DNA of 64,000 bases, from the NCBI GenBank assembly GCA_963575745.1, contig CAUYUJ010014338.1, positions 553,501-617,500 of the forward strand, given 5' to 3'. The notes under the pieces were generated by a model. That model was not told the DNA's origin and made no database searches. It worked only from the letters and a program-made list of their open reading frames with translations. Shown in pieces: positions 1-10,363 of this stretch (position 1 is the stretch's first letter; each line of letters opens with the position of its first letter). Source of the stretch: Prorocentrum cordatum. Lineage: Eukaryota; Sar; Dinophyceae; Prorocentrales; Prorocentraceae. A program made the translations under genes and the position numbers.

Positions 1-353
1 TCCGCCTCATCAGTCTCATGGTCATTGTCCGGTGCTGTCGTCCGTCCTCCCGATTGGCCTTTGAAATTCACATCGCTTGTCGGCTGCACGGCAAACGCTC
101 TGATCCTCCTAATCCCACCAGCCCTTTGGGCGTGCGTGGTTTAGGGAGCTCTCTCTGTTCTCAACCCCCCTTCTTCCCCTTCGGGGAGGGGTTTACCCCT
201 CCCCCTACCCCCTCCCCCTGGACCTGGAAAGGGGGTTTCGCGGGTCGTTGGATGTGTCTTTTTCGACTCCTGGGAGGGCTAAAAAACGACGACCCTCACG
301 AGGATTCTGGCCCCGACGGGGGGACCCAGTTTGGCCCCTCTGCTCTTCTTTAA
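1..353. other. unclassified repeat-related DNA at left edge
   Basis: No gene recognised. About 115-190 (CCAGCCCTTTGGGCG, GTGGTTTAGGG, then CCCCTTCGG) matches 38,545-38,620. The pyrimidine run at 197-232 ending CCCCCTGGACCTGG is the core found in every F2 module (for example 8,620-8,655 and 39,450-39,490). The segment therefore looks like a truncated mosaic of two repeat families. A 111-aa frame across it has no recognisable domain. Confidence 0.45.
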
Positions 354-455
354 AATAACAAAAAACCAAAAAAAAAAAAACAACCTTATACACAAAAAAA
401 ATAAAATTTAACACACACAACAAAAAACAAATTACAACGCACAATCAAAATTTGA
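354..455. repeat. A-rich low-complexity tract
   Basis: Runs of A interrupted by C and T, far more AT-rich than the flanks. It could be the remnant of a poly(A)-type tail of a retroposed sequence, but no partner element is visible beside it. Confidence 0.6.
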
Positions 456-825
456 TTGTCGGGTTTATTTACTGGTGCTTTTGAGGCACCTCGTGGGGCC
501 GCGCTCATCTTCCGTCATAGCAAAATCATTGCTTTTACGAAGGTTTTGTCCCCATTTTGTCCTTTTCAGGGGGCAGCTCTCGCTTGCGCTTCTGAGGAGG
601 CCCCCAGAGGGGCCAAGATGGCCCCCTAAAGCCCAAGAGGCCAAGAGCCCCCCAGAGGCTGCCCCATAGCGGTCTCCCAGGAGTGCCCCCAAGAGGCCCA
701 CCATAGGTCCCCCAAGAGGCCTCCAAGAGCCCAAGGAGGCGCCCGTCTGCGTAGGCCCCCCAAGAAGCTCGCCCCGAACGGCTGTGCCACCAGAGGCCCA
801 AGAGGCTCCAATAGCTCCACGAGGC
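456..825. repeat. degenerate GGCCCAAGAGG-word DNA, no gene
   Basis: Short words such as CCCCCAAGAGGCCC and CCAAGAGGC recur at irregular spacing, as in the larger arrays downstream. Open frames here are Gly/Trp/Leu- or Arg/Pro-rich on opposite strands, as expected from the repeat. Confidence 0.5.
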
Positions 826-1190
826 CCCAACGAAGAGCCCGAACGACTCACACCAGAAGGAGGGGCCCGAACGACTCACACCAGGACGACGCGCCCGAAC
901 GACTCGCACCACGAGGAGCCCGAACGACTCACACCACGACGAGGGCCCCGAACGACTCACACCACGAGGAGCCCGAACGAGTCACACCAGGACGAGGGGC
1001 CCGAACGACTCACACCAGGACGAGGGGCCCGAACAACTCACACCACGAGAAGCCCGAACGACTCACACCAGGACGAAGAGCCCGAACGACTCACACCACG
1101 AAGAGCCCGAACGACTCACACCAGGAAGAAGGGCCCGAACGACTGACACCCGAACGACTGACACCAGGACGAGAAACCCCAAACGACTTA
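826..1190. repeat. tandem array of ~24-28 bp units (CCCGAACGACTCACACCA)
   Basis: About a dozen units of CCCGAACGACTCACACCA followed by variable AGGACGAGGGG or CGAGGAG. Units differ by a few bases and in length. Read on the other strand, the core is nearly the same as the 35-bp array at 43,748-44,195, so two dispersed arrays share one ancestor in opposite orientation. Confidence 0.85.
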
Positions 1191-1500
1191 AATCACGAGG
1201 AGCGCTTTCTCTCCCTTCTCCTCCGCCTCGTCCTTCTCCCGCTCCCCCCACAAGGAGGATGTACAAGGAGGCAGGAGGAAGGAGGAACAGGGGAGATATG
1301 CGGGGCCAAGCGGACACACGCCTGAAAAACACGACTGTCGGCATGCTTCGCCAGAGTTGCTGCTGTGAGATGGGCTGGTGGGGATACGCGAAGCGTAAAG
1401 AATTCTCACAACCTTCCACCGTGCCTCTGACACGAAGTAGAATGCCTCAAGGCTCACAGCTGTGCTGCTGCCGCAACCACGATTTTAATTCCTAAAAGGC
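1191..1500. other. no gene seen; short dispersed motif
   Basis: Mixed DNA. The piece GATGGGCTGGTGGGGATACG at 1,369-1,388 recurs at 40,373-40,392 with similar downstream bases, which suggests a small dispersed repeat. No coding signal was recognised. Confidence 0.4.
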
Positions 1501-2194
1501 CCAATGCTCTGAAGTTCCGTGCGTCCCGAGGTCTTCCAGGGATTCTCCCGTGAGTTCTGGGGTGTTTCCTGCTGATCCTCTGGACCCTGTGCTCACCCAA
1601 AACGACCTCCCGAACCCTCCGATGTGTCCAAGAGGGCTCCGATTCGCCGACAGATCGCTTCAAGACGCCCAATGTGGCCGCAGACGGCCCACGAGGCCTC
1701 CAAGACGGCTCAAGATGCATCCAAGAGCACTCCCAAGAGGGCCCCAAGAAACACAAGTCCTTGATGTTCCCCAATTCCTTGTTCATTTTCGGCCCTCCGA
1801 CGGCCCGAGACAGCCCAAGAGGCCCCAAAGATCGCCACATGATCGCCCAAGAGGCCACCAATATTGCCCCAGGACGGCCCAAGAGGCCTCCAAGACGACC
1901 CAAGAGGCATCCTAGACAATTCAAAAGGAACGCCCCACCGGGGGATCCTTGAGGGGGGACATGAACTCATGTTTCGAGCTCTCCGCCCCAACATGCCCTC
2001 AGGACGCCCACGAGGGCCCAAAGAGGCCCCCAGGGGACCCCCAAGACGGACCCCAAGAGGGCCCCCAAGAGGCCCCAAGAGGCCCCAAAGACCCCAGGGG
2101 GCCACCGAGAGCCCTCCGAAGAGACCCCAAGAAACATCCATGAGGACTCTGACCCAGAACCCATCCACAGTGGCGGGATGGGCCGAAGGCCACC

Positions 2195-2429
2195 AGATCC
2201 GCCGCCCCCTGTCGATTCATCGCAGGGGTGCCTGGCGTGCTAGACCTCTCGGTTTTGGTTTTGGTTCTTTTTCCAAAAGTATCGAAGACGCCTACGGCGA
2301 ACCACCGCCGCCCCCTGCCTTTTTGGAAGCGCCTATGTGGCCGAACGTTGAGGCCAGACCCGCCAAGCCATCGGACCATGTGTTCCCCGAATCGGTGTGG
2401 AAAGCCTTCGGGGAACACGTGGGCATCTT
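2195..2429. repeat. double-hairpin module, split copy at inversion junction
   Basis: The 3' half of the module lies on the plus strand (2,195-2,279, ending TTTTTCCAAAAG). It is followed at once by the 5' half of another copy in reverse orientation (2,280-2,429). The two halves meet head to head, so this copy marks the left breakpoint of the inverted insert. Confidence 0.75.
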
Positions 2430-3342
2430 GACGGTCATCTTGGCAGTCTTGGAGGCCTCTTGGGCGATCTTTCGGCGATCTTTGGGGGCTCTTGGGCCGT
2501 CTCGGGTCGTTGGAAGGCCGAAAATAAGGAAATGCCAAAATCCGTCAAAATCCTTAGGAAAATCCATGTGTTTGGCCTCTTCTGGCCTTCCTGGAGGCCC
2601 CCTTGGGGGCCTCTTGGGCCGTCTTGGGCCAGCTTCGAGCCAACTTCGGCCATCTTTGTGGGTTCCTGGCACGTCTGACGCCGTCGGGAGCCGTCTTGGG
2701 GGCCTTTTTGGGCCGACTTGGGGCCCTCTTGGGGCGCTTCGGGGCCGTCGTGGCGGCCATCTTGGGCGTCTTGGAGGCCATCTTGGGCGTGTTGGAGGCC
2801 TCTTGGGCCGTCTTGGGACCCTCGTGGGGCCATCTTGGAGTCCACTTGGGCCGTCATGGGGCTCTCTTGGGGGCCTATTGCGCGATCTTGGGGGCCTCTG
2901 GGGCCGTCTTGAGCCGTAGGAATGCCGCGAAGAAGCAAATTCCGAAATCCTTCAAAAACCTATGGAAAAACAATGAGTTTGGCCTCTTCGGGCCCTCCTG
3001 GAGAACCTCTTGGAGGCCTCTTGGGCCGTCTGGGAGGCCTCTGGGGGGCCTCTTGGGCCGTCTTGGGCAGTCTTCGACTCTCTTGGGCCGTCTTGGAGGC
3101 CGTCTTGGACCATCTTGGGCGGACTTGGAGGCCATCTTGGGCCATCTTCGCGATTGTTTGAGGATGTCCCGAGCGAAACGGCCGTTTCAGGGAGGATTTG
3201 TTCCGGAATTTGTGCACGTGGAAGGGCCTCCCGGGACCCCGGCGGGACGGGCGGAAACCCACGTTTGGAAAAAGAACCAAAACCAAAACCGAGACTTCTA
3301 GCACGCAAGGCACCCCTGCGATGAATCGACAGGGGGCGGCGG
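2280..3342 (-). repeat. 1.06-kb repeat unit inserted in inverted orientation
   Basis: Left of 2,280 a plus-strand module stops at CCAAAAG, and right of 3,342 the same module resumes at ACTCCCCCTGG. The DNA between them reads in reverse and runs from the centre of one module (CCGCCGCCCC) to the centre of the next (GTCTTCGAT). That is exactly one module-to-module period opened inside hairpin 2. Compared with intact modules (for example 5,500-5,520), about one base is missing at the join and there is no clear target duplication. Confidence 0.75.
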
Positions 3343-3740
3343 ACTCCCCCTGGCGCTTCGGCCCGTCCCGCCGGCCGCCCCCCAAGACCCCGCAAGACGC
3401 ACACGCCATCGCCCAATCCCAATTCTTCCTCCAAGACGGCCCAACATGGCCTCCAGGATGGTCACGTTGGCCCAAGATGGCCTCCAAAATGGTCCAAGAT
3501 GGCCTCCAGGTCCACCCAAGATGGTCCAAGACGGCCTCCGAGACGGCCCATGAGGGTCCAAGATACCTCCAAGTTCGCCCAAGAAGCCTCCAAGACGGCC
3601 CAAGACGGCCCAAGAGGCCTCCAAGAGGTTCTCCATGAGGGCCCGAAGAGGCCAAAATCGTCCACTTTACGATGGTTTTGGAAGGACGTCCTCCAAGAAG
3701 GCCCGAAAGGGCCAAGACGTCCTCCAAGAAGACCTTCAAG

Positions 3741-4010
3741 ATGCCCACGTGTTCCCCGAAGGTTTTCCAAACCGACTCGGGGAACACATGGTCCGATAGC
3801 TTGGCCGCTCTAGCCCAGCTGTCGGCCACATAGGCGCTTCCACAAGGGCAGGGGGCGGCGGTGATTCGCCGTAGGCGTCTTCGATCCGCCGCCCCCTTTT
3901 TATTTAGCAAAGGGGTGCCTGGCGTGCTAAATCCTCTCGGTGTTGGTTTTGGTTCTTTTTCCAAAAGAACTCCCCCTGGGGCTTCGGCCCGTCCCGCCGG
4001 CCACCCGGAA
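3741..4010 (+). repeat. double-hairpin module, copy C
   Basis: Order of parts: hairpin 1, GTGTTCCCCGAA pairing with a copy ending CGGGGAACAC; a spacer with CCACATAGGCGCTTCC; hairpin 2, GGGGGCGGCGG pairing with CCGCCGCCCCC around GATTCGCCGTAGGCG; then GGGGTGCCTGGCGTGC, TTTTTCCAAAAGAACTCCCC and CCGCCGGCCACCCGG. No ORF spans it, and the conservation is structural. It could be a non-autonomous mobile module or the boundary of the higher-order repeat. Confidence 0.8.
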
Positions 4011-5280
4011 GGATGCCGAAAATCTTCCGGAGGTGGTTGCAAAAGGTTTTTCCGTTCCAGACGGCTCCAAGATGACCTAAGATGGCCTCCAAGACGCCTC
4101 CAAGACGGCCAAAATGGCCTCCAAGACGGCCAAGATGGCCCCAAGGTGCCTCCAAGACGGCCCAAAATGCACCCAAGACGGCCTTGGCCCCAAGAGGCTC
4201 CCAAGATGCCTCCAAGACGGCCCAAGAGGCCTCCAAGAGGTTCTCCAGGAGGGCCCGAAGAGGCCAGAATCATTGAATTGCCTTGCGTTGTTGAAGGATT
4301 TTGGTATTTGCTCCTTGTTTGGCTTCCCGACGACCCAACACGGCCCAAGATGCCCCCAAGATCGCCCCCACAGCGCCCAAGAGGCCTCCAAGATGGCCCC
4401 ATGACGGCCCAAGAGGCCCGCAAGATGGCCCCAAGAGGGCACAAAGACGACCCAAGAGACCTCCAAGACGCCCAAGATGGCCTCCAAGACGGCCCTGGAG
4501 CGCCCCAAGAGGGCCCCAAGTCGGCCCAAAAAGGCCCCCAAGACGGCTCCCGACGGCGTCAGACGTGGCAGGCACCCACCAAGATGGCCGAAGTTGGCTC
4601 AAAGCTGGCCCAAGACGGCCCAAGAGGCCTCCAAGAGGCCTCCAGGAAGGCCAGAAAAGGCACAAAACACGTATTGCCCTTTGGCTTTCGAAGGATTTTG
4701 ACATTTGCGTCTTACCGGACTTCCGACGGCCCGAGACGGCCCAAGAGCCCCCAAAGATCGCCCAAAGATCGCCCAATAGTCCTCCAAGATGGCCCCAGAA
4801 CGGCCCAAGAGGCCCCCGAGACGGCCCAGGAGGCCTTTAAGACGCCCAAGATGGGCCTCCAAGACGGCCCTGGAGCATTCCAAGAGGGCCCCAAGTCGGC
4901 CCACAGAGACCCCCCAAACGGCTTCCGACGGCGTCAGACGGGCCAGGAGCCCACCAAGACGGCCGAAGATGGCCTTCAGATGGCCCCGGAGGCCTCCAAG
5001 AGGGCCTCCAGGAAAGCCCGAAAAGGCCAAAATCAGTGACCCCCCCAGAATATTTGAAGGATTGTGGCATTTGCTTTTTGTTCTGCCTTCCGACGGCCCA
5101 AGACGGCCCAAGTGCCCCCAAAGATCGCCCAAAAGGCCCCCAAGAGGCCCCCAAGACGGCCCGAGAGGCCTCCAAAACGCTCAAGATGGCGTCCAAGACG
5201 GCCCAAGAGCCCTCCAAGACGTCCTCCAATAAGGCCCGAAAGGGTCAGAATGGCCTCCAGACGGCCAAGATGACCTTCAA

Positions 5281-5550
5281 GATGCCCACGTGTTCCCCGA
5301 AGGCTTTCCAAACCGATTCGGGGAACACATGGTCCGATAGCTTGGCAGGTCTGGCCTCAATGTTTGGCCACATAGGCGCTTCCAAACAAGCAGGGGGCGG
5401 CGGTGATTCGCCGTAGGCGCCTTCGATCCGCCGCCCCCTTTTGATTTATCAAAGGGGTGCCTGGCGTGTTAAACCCTCTCGGGTTTGGTTTTGGCTCTTT
5501 TTCCAAAAGAACTCCCCCTGGGGCTTCGGCCAGTCCCGCCGGCCACCCGG
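5281..5550 (+). repeat. double-hairpin module, copy D
   Basis: A full-length copy with perfect arms in hairpin 1 (GTGTTCCCCGAA with TTCGGGGAACAC) and in hairpin 2. It is the best copy for structure prediction. The ~290 bp after it (CGTCCGTCGTGCCTCTG and onward) matches the DNA after copy F at 33,500-33,790. Confidence 0.8.
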
Positions 5551-5839
5551 AAAATCCCCCAAAGGCGTCCGTCGTGCCTCTGGTTCCTTCAGTTGGCCCA
5601 AGATGGCGTCCAAGACGGCCAAGATGGCTCAGGATGGTCTCCAAGACGGCCCAAGATGGCCTCCAAGACGGCCAAGATAGCCCCAAGATGCCTCCAAGAC
5701 GGCCCAAGATGCACCCACGACGGCCTCATATAGCCCAAAAGGCCCACAAGAGGCCTCCAAGACGGACCAAGAGCCCTCCAAGACGTCCTCCAGGAAGGCC
5801 CGGAAGGGCCAAAATCATTGATTTTCCTTAGGTTGTTGA

Positions 5840-5859
5840 CTGGCTTGATTTAGGGCGGA
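5840..5859 (+). repeat. left terminal inverted repeat
   Basis: CTGGCTTGATTTAGGGCGGA, an exact complement of 20,195-20,214. Weaker matching continues inward (GACTCAACC here, GGTTGAGTC at the other end). TTGA lies just outside. Confidence 0.75.
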
Positions 5860-5883
5860 GCTTTCGGACTCAACCGGCTCATC

Positions 5884-6190
5884 CTGTTTTTGCATCATCG
5901 TCATCATCATCGTCATCATCGTCGTCATGATATTCATCATCGTCCGCGTCATCGCCATCATCATCACCATCTCCTCATCATCGTCGTCATCATGATATCC
6001 ATCATCATCTCCTCGTCATCGTCATCATCATGTAGTGATGATGATGATTAAATCATGACCCGCATGACGATTACGGCGGCGTGTACATGATGATGCTGAT
6101 AATGATGATGACGATGATGATGAAGTCGATGATTGCGATGATGATGGCGATGTAGATGATGATGCTGATGATGATGCTGAGTACTGTGGC
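5884..6190. repeat. CAT/CGT microsatellite that switches strand
   Basis: (CATCAT/CGTCAT)n up to about 6,025, then (GATGAT/GATGAC)n on the same strand. The tract is thus an imperfect large palindrome just inside the left TIR. His-, Ser- and Met-rich frames across it are artefacts. Confidence 0.85.
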
Positions 6191-6220
6191 AGTCTAGTCG
6201 GATTCGGATACTGTTGCAGC

Positions 6221-7805
6221 CTAATCGGAATCGGAAAGCACCACGGCCTCCGTGGAAGCGGGCCACCGCATTTCGTCAAGCACCTCCGCGAGGTCGGGCA
6301 GCGCCACGGGGGCCCGTGCCAGGTGATCGGCCACGACGTGGTTCACGAAGTTGAAGAACTCCTTCGGGCCAGGCGTGGCGTCGATCCTGCGCGCCCTGTA
6401 CTCCCGAAAGACGTCGGAGCGGATCATGACGGCGATCTGCAGCCTGCTGTCGTCTACGTGCTGTTGCAGCTCGTGGTGGGTCGCGAAACAGTCCTGGCAG
6501 TCCGCGGAGGCGTGGCGGTGCGCGTTGTGCTCGAGGGAGGACAGGGTGCCCATGTAGAAACCCAGGCTTTTGCTCGAGGGTGACGACCCTTCCGCAGGAA
6601 GCCGTGCTCGAGGGCGACGCCCCATCACGTGCTCCCCCTGGGATCCTCACTTGCACGGAGCGCGCCCCGAAAAGCGCCGCGGCCGCGTGCAACAGGGGGC
6701 ATCCGCCATCTGCGTGCCAACCATCGCCCCGCGCGCCTGGTTGCATGAGCTGGATCGATGCGCACGCGAACGCGTTGTCGGCGAAGTGCCCTGTCATGAT
6801 GGGCTTTCCGTTCTGCTCGACGATGGCAGGTGGCGCGCCGTCGGCTTTGACAGCCTCGCGCATTGTGCATCCCAGCTGTTGCAGCCGCGGGCGCATCTTC
6901 CCCCGCAGCGCTCGCGCGAAGGCGGCCATGTGGGGCGAGGGGGTGATCTGCAAATCCCCGCCCTTGTTGAGGCTGCGGCACTTCGGGGGGCTTTCGTCGT
7001 CCACGATGCCAGCGACCTCTGTTTGCAAGCCCTGTGCCGCCTCGTCGCCTCGGACGCATTTGGAGACGGTAGCTCCCGTGTCCAGGCGCTCCTTGGCCAA
7101 GTTCTGCCAGCGCGGGTCTCTCTGCAAGAAGCGGAGCAAGTCTGGGTCCAGCTCCGCCTCCGCTATCGTGCCCGTGCCGTTTTTTCCCTGCGCCATGGAG
7201 ATGCGCGCGTCGAGCTGGGCGCCAGCCGGCTGCAGGAAGCGACGCGCCCTTAGACGGCTGATTGTCGCTCTGGCGCCAGGGTGCCAAAGCAGGCAGCTCT
7301 CGGCGGCTTCCAACAAGTCTGGGGGGCAGCCTGCAAGTTCGGCAACGGGCCAGCGCCCTCGGCCGTCGAGTGGCTTCGCTGTTTCAGCCTTTAGCCAATC
7401 CTCGCCCGACCGCTTGAACCACTTCTTAAAGAAAGGCAGGTTGTCCAGCCACGGGGCGGGATCCTCGTAACCGTAGTCTCCGGACCCTGGCTCCTCGCCT
7501 GGGATCCCCAAGACCTCCCTGAAGGTATCCACGAAGTCTTTCGGGTGCACCCATGGCTGCCCGATCGCGCCAAAAGGCTCTGGTTGGAACAACACCTGGC
7601 GCGCGTGCAACTCCGCGATCAGGCACCCGATGGACCAGATGTCCAGGTCCTCTGAGTAGCGCTGGTTCCCCAAGAAAGCGTCTACCGCTCTGTAAGCGGG
7701 CGCGCATACTCCGAGGTCATCGCAGGTCGGGCTGTAGCGCAGTTTCTTCTTCAACCTGTCGTGGGAATCCGCCATCTCCACACAGCCGAGGTCGCCGATC
7801 ACCAC
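6221..7805 (-). CDS. CDK-like protein kinase C-lobe fused to WHADGG (2OG-oxygenase-like) module; partial, frameshifted
   Basis: Read from 7,805 leftwards, residues 2-10 (VIGDLGCVE) are the DFG region with DLG. Residues 38-42 (YRAVD) stand where CDKs have YRAPE, and 55-60 are DIWSIG. The kinase lobe ends near LLWHPGARAT (~173-182). After a linker, WHADGG (363-368) has the HxD shape of 2-oxoglutarate/Fe(II) oxygenases. The frame shifts near 6,562. The last part (FYMGTLSSLEHN, RARRIDATPGP, then the stop at 6,221-6,223) lies in another frame (open 6,628-6,221), as if two bases were lost or one gained. The N-lobe and the HRD loop are absent, and DNA before 7,805 reads as a splice acceptor. I associate this fusion with dinoflagellate multicopy genes; its function is unknown. 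The changed APE and the frameshift suggest decay, but a sequencing error is possible. Confidence 0.72.
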
Positions 7806-7845
7806 CTGCGGAGAGGGGCGGATGGAGGAGAGGGGAGCGACGGCG
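7806..7845 (-). promoter_or_regulatory. probable 3' splice site before the kinase exon
   Basis: On the minus strand a long C/T tract (CTCCCCTCTCCTCC, CCCCTCTCCGCAG) ends in AG right before GTGGTGATCGGCGAC, where the kinase reading begins. This fits an intron whose upstream exon, coding the N-lobe, lies to the right in window coordinates and was not found in the repeats there. Confidence 0.55.
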
Positions 7846-7998
7846 ACTGAGCTCCCCCTGGAGGGAAGGGCGGGATAGAGGGCACGACGACGGCATCTCG
7901 GGGGAAGAGTGGAACCTCCCTTGTTAGAACTCGGTGTGAGACCTAAGATGAAGGCTAGTGAGGTGCAACATGATAGGCTGAGCTCTGACCTCGTATAT

Positions 7999-8347
7999 TA
8001 GGGCTCCGCCGGAGCTCTAACATGCTATGTTCGAGCTCCACAGGAGCTCGAACACGCGATGTTAGAGCTCCATCGGAGCTCTCACATGTTATGTTAGAGT
8101 TCCCTGGGAGATCTCACATGCTAGGTTAGAGCTCCCTGGGAGCTCTAACATGCTATGTTAGAGCTCCATGAGAGCTCTCACATAGCAGGTTCGAGCTCCC
8201 TGGGAGCTCGAGCATGGCAGGTTACAGCTCCCAAGTAGCTCGAGCATGACTCGAGCATGGCATGTTAGAGCTCCCTGGGAGCTCTAACATGCTATGTTAG
8301 AGCCCCCTGGGAGCTCTAACATGCTATGTTAGAGCTCCATGTGAGCC
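7999..8347. repeat. SatA satellite, block 1
   Basis: Tandem ~32-bp units of the form GTTAGAGCTCCCTGGGAGC followed by TCTAACATGCTAT. Each unit is a near-perfect palindrome centred on CCCTGGG, separated by a short ATGCTAT-like spacer. Some units carry GTTCGAGCTCC or CTCACATG changes. No gene. The ~190 bp between the splice site and this block shows nothing recognisable. Confidence 0.88.
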
Positions 8348-9143
8348 CTAATCGTCATCATCATCATCAGCATCATCATCGTCGTCGTCGTCGTCAGCAT
8401 CATCACCATTGTCATCGTCATCATCATCGTCGTCATCATCATCAGCATCGTCGTCATCATCATCATCATCGTAATCATCATCATCAGCATCGTCATCATC
8501 ACCGTCACCATCGTAATCAGCATCCCTCCATGGCCCATGGCCCTCCTCCTGCTCACCCTTTTTCCTGCTATCCTGCTCCTCCTGCTCCTCATCCTCCTCC
8601 TTCTCCTCCTCCTCACGCCCCCCCTCCCCCTACCCCCTCCCCTGGACCTGGACGGGGCCCCGCGGGTAGTTTGAGAGCCCAAGATGGCCCAAGACAGTTC
8701 CAAGAGCGCCTCGGAGAGCCCAAGATGACCTCCGAGATGCTTCAAGATAACCTAAGATGCCTCAAGATGGCCCCGAAGATTCTCCAAGGGGCCCCAAGAG
8801 CGCTCCAAGACGGCCCCAAGAGGCCTCAGATACCTCCAAGGAGGCCCCCAAGATGCCAACATCCTTTAAAAACTTACAGAAAATATGTGATGTGTGCCTT
8901 CTCGTGCCTTTCAGGGGGGGGGGGGGGCTTCCGATGCCATCGGGGGCGCCCAAGAATGGCTCCAGGATGGCCCCAAAGAGGGGGCCTAAGATATCCCGAA
9001 TACGGCCCCAAGTATCGTCCCAACACGGCCCCGGTGAGAGCGCCCCAAGAGGGTCCATGCGGCTATTTTTGTGGAGTTCCCGAGGGCAGGGCGAATTTGA
9101 GGCTCCCGCTTTCGTTGATTCGATTTCCCTCACAATTGTAAAT
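8348..9143 (+). repeat. F2 module, copy a (+)
   Basis: Order: (CATCAT/CGT)n tract; CCATGGCCCATGGCCCTCC; CTCCTC-rich stretch; CCCCTACCCCCTCCCCTGG; GGTAGTTTGAGAGCCCAAG; then AAGATGGCC-type words; TTAAAAACTTACAGAAAATA near 8,868-8,890; and a closing part with GGGTCCATGCGG and GTTGATTCGATTTCCCTCAC. The parts recur in the same order in the other copies, so F2 is a defined repeat of about 0.6-0.8 kb. The word-rich portion links F2 to the flanking arrays. Confidence 0.75.
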
Positions 9144-9580
9144 GCTCCCAGGGAGCTGCTAACATGTCATGTTAGAGCTCCCAGGGGAAGCTCTTAACAT
9201 GGTATGTTAGAGGCGTTCTAGGGGGCGCGAAACAAGCTACGTTAGATCCCCCTGGGATGCTCGAACATAGGCACATGTTAAGTGCTTCCCGTGAGCTCTA
9301 ACATGCTATGTTGCAGCTGGCCCCGTGGAACTCTTGCATGGGTCATGCTGTAGATCTCCCATGGAGATCTAACTGCTTGTGTTAGAGCTCCCACGGAGCT
9401 GTAACATACGATGTTAGAGCCCCCAGGGAGCTCTAACATACTCTAACACGCTATGTTAGAGCTCCGTGAGAGCTCTAACATGCCATGTTAGAGCTCCCTG
9501 GGAGCTCTAACATGCCATGTTCGAGCCCCCTGGAGCTGTAACCTACCATGTTAGAACTCCCTGGGAGCTCTGACCTACCC
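9144..9580. repeat. SatA satellite, block 2
   Basis: The same palindromic ~32-bp unit (GAGCTCCCTGGGAGCTC core), with more indels in the first third (9,200-9,330) and regular units after 9,390. It lies between F2a and SatB block 1. Confidence 0.85.
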
Positions 9581-9582
9581 GC

Positions 9583-10096
9583 CGCCGCCGCCGCCACCCC
9601 TTAACCGTTTTACAATCGATTGCGCAACGGTTAAGACCCCCCTCTCGCCAGGGGCGTCTTCGCCGTTGCACAATCGATTGTGTCACGGTTAGGCGCTCCG
9701 CCGCCGCCGCCGCCGCCGCCGCCGCCCATTAACCGTTTCGCAATCGATTGTGCAACGGTTAAGACCCCCTCTCGCCAGGGGGGAGCCTTAACCGTTGCGC
9801 AATCGATTGTGCAACGGTTAAGCGCCGCCGCCGCCGCCGCCGCCGTCGCCCGCCGCTCCGTAACCGCTTAACGTTTTCACCCAATCGATTGCGCAACTGT
9901 TAAGACCCACCCCCCTCTCGCCAGGGGGCCTTAACCGTTGTTCATCGATTGTCAAACGGTTAAGCGCTCCGCCGCCGCCGCCGCCGCTGCCGCCGCCGCC
10001 GGCCGCCGCCGCCGCCCCTTAACCGTTTCACAATCGATTGCGCAACGGTTAAGGTCCTCCCCGTCTCGGCAGGGGGGGGCCTTAACCGTTGCGCAG
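9583..10096. repeat. SatB palindromic satellite with (CCG)n, block 1
   Basis: Units alternate AACCGTTTCACAATCGATTG/CGCAACGGTTAAG palindromes (centre ATCGAT) with (CCG)n runs and CCCCTCTCGCCAGGGGG hairpins. Both parts are self-complementary, so the block can fold extensively. Ala- and Pro-rich frames are artefacts of (CCG)n. Confidence 0.88.
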
Positions 10097-10196
10097 CGTT
10101 GTCCTCCTCCTCCTCCTGCTCATCCTCTTGATCCCCCTGTGCCTCGTACCCTGCATCCCCCTCTCCTCGCCTTTCTTCTTCTTCTTCCTCCTCCTC

Positions 10197-10227
<31 letters not shown>

Positions 10228-10299
10228 GCAGCAGCAGTATCGGCATCCTCACCATCATCATCATCGTCGTCATCATCATCGTCATCGTCATCGTCATCG

Positions 10300-10363
<64 letters not shown>

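Larger units (their letters stand above)
1501..5839. repeat. higher-order repeat array I (GGCCCAAGAGGCCTCCAAGA words)
   Basis: The segment is built from 10-12 base words (GGCCCAAGAGGCC, TCCAAGACGGCC, CCAAGATGGCC). These are grouped into sub-blocks of roughly 365-405 bp that begin TTGAAGGATTnTGnCATTTGC (4,301, 4,690 and 5,055). Sub-blocks are grouped into ~1.55-kb units marked by the double-hairpin module (3,741 and 5,281). The word strand flips inside 2,280-3,342. Open frames are Pro/Arg/Gln- or Gly/Leu/Trp-rich on both strands and in several frames at once, so I call none of them genes. Confidence 0.85.

Noticed and set aside
1864-2919. 351-aa frame and many similar Pro/Arg/Gln- or Gly/Leu/Trp-rich frames in arrays I-V
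   Set aside because: They follow the repeat words, exist on both strands and in overlapping frames, and contain no domain; lengths reflect absence of stop words in GGCCCAAGAGGCC-type DNA.
2960-4519. 519-aa minus-strand frame, longest in the first 6 kb
   Set aside because: Runs through the inverted insert and two modules without changing composition; a chance open frame in repeats.
7999-8347. SatA as a CRISPR-like array (palindromic repeats with short spacers)
   Set aside because: Spacers are only a few bases long and nearly constant, no cas genes are present, and the sequence is eukaryotic.
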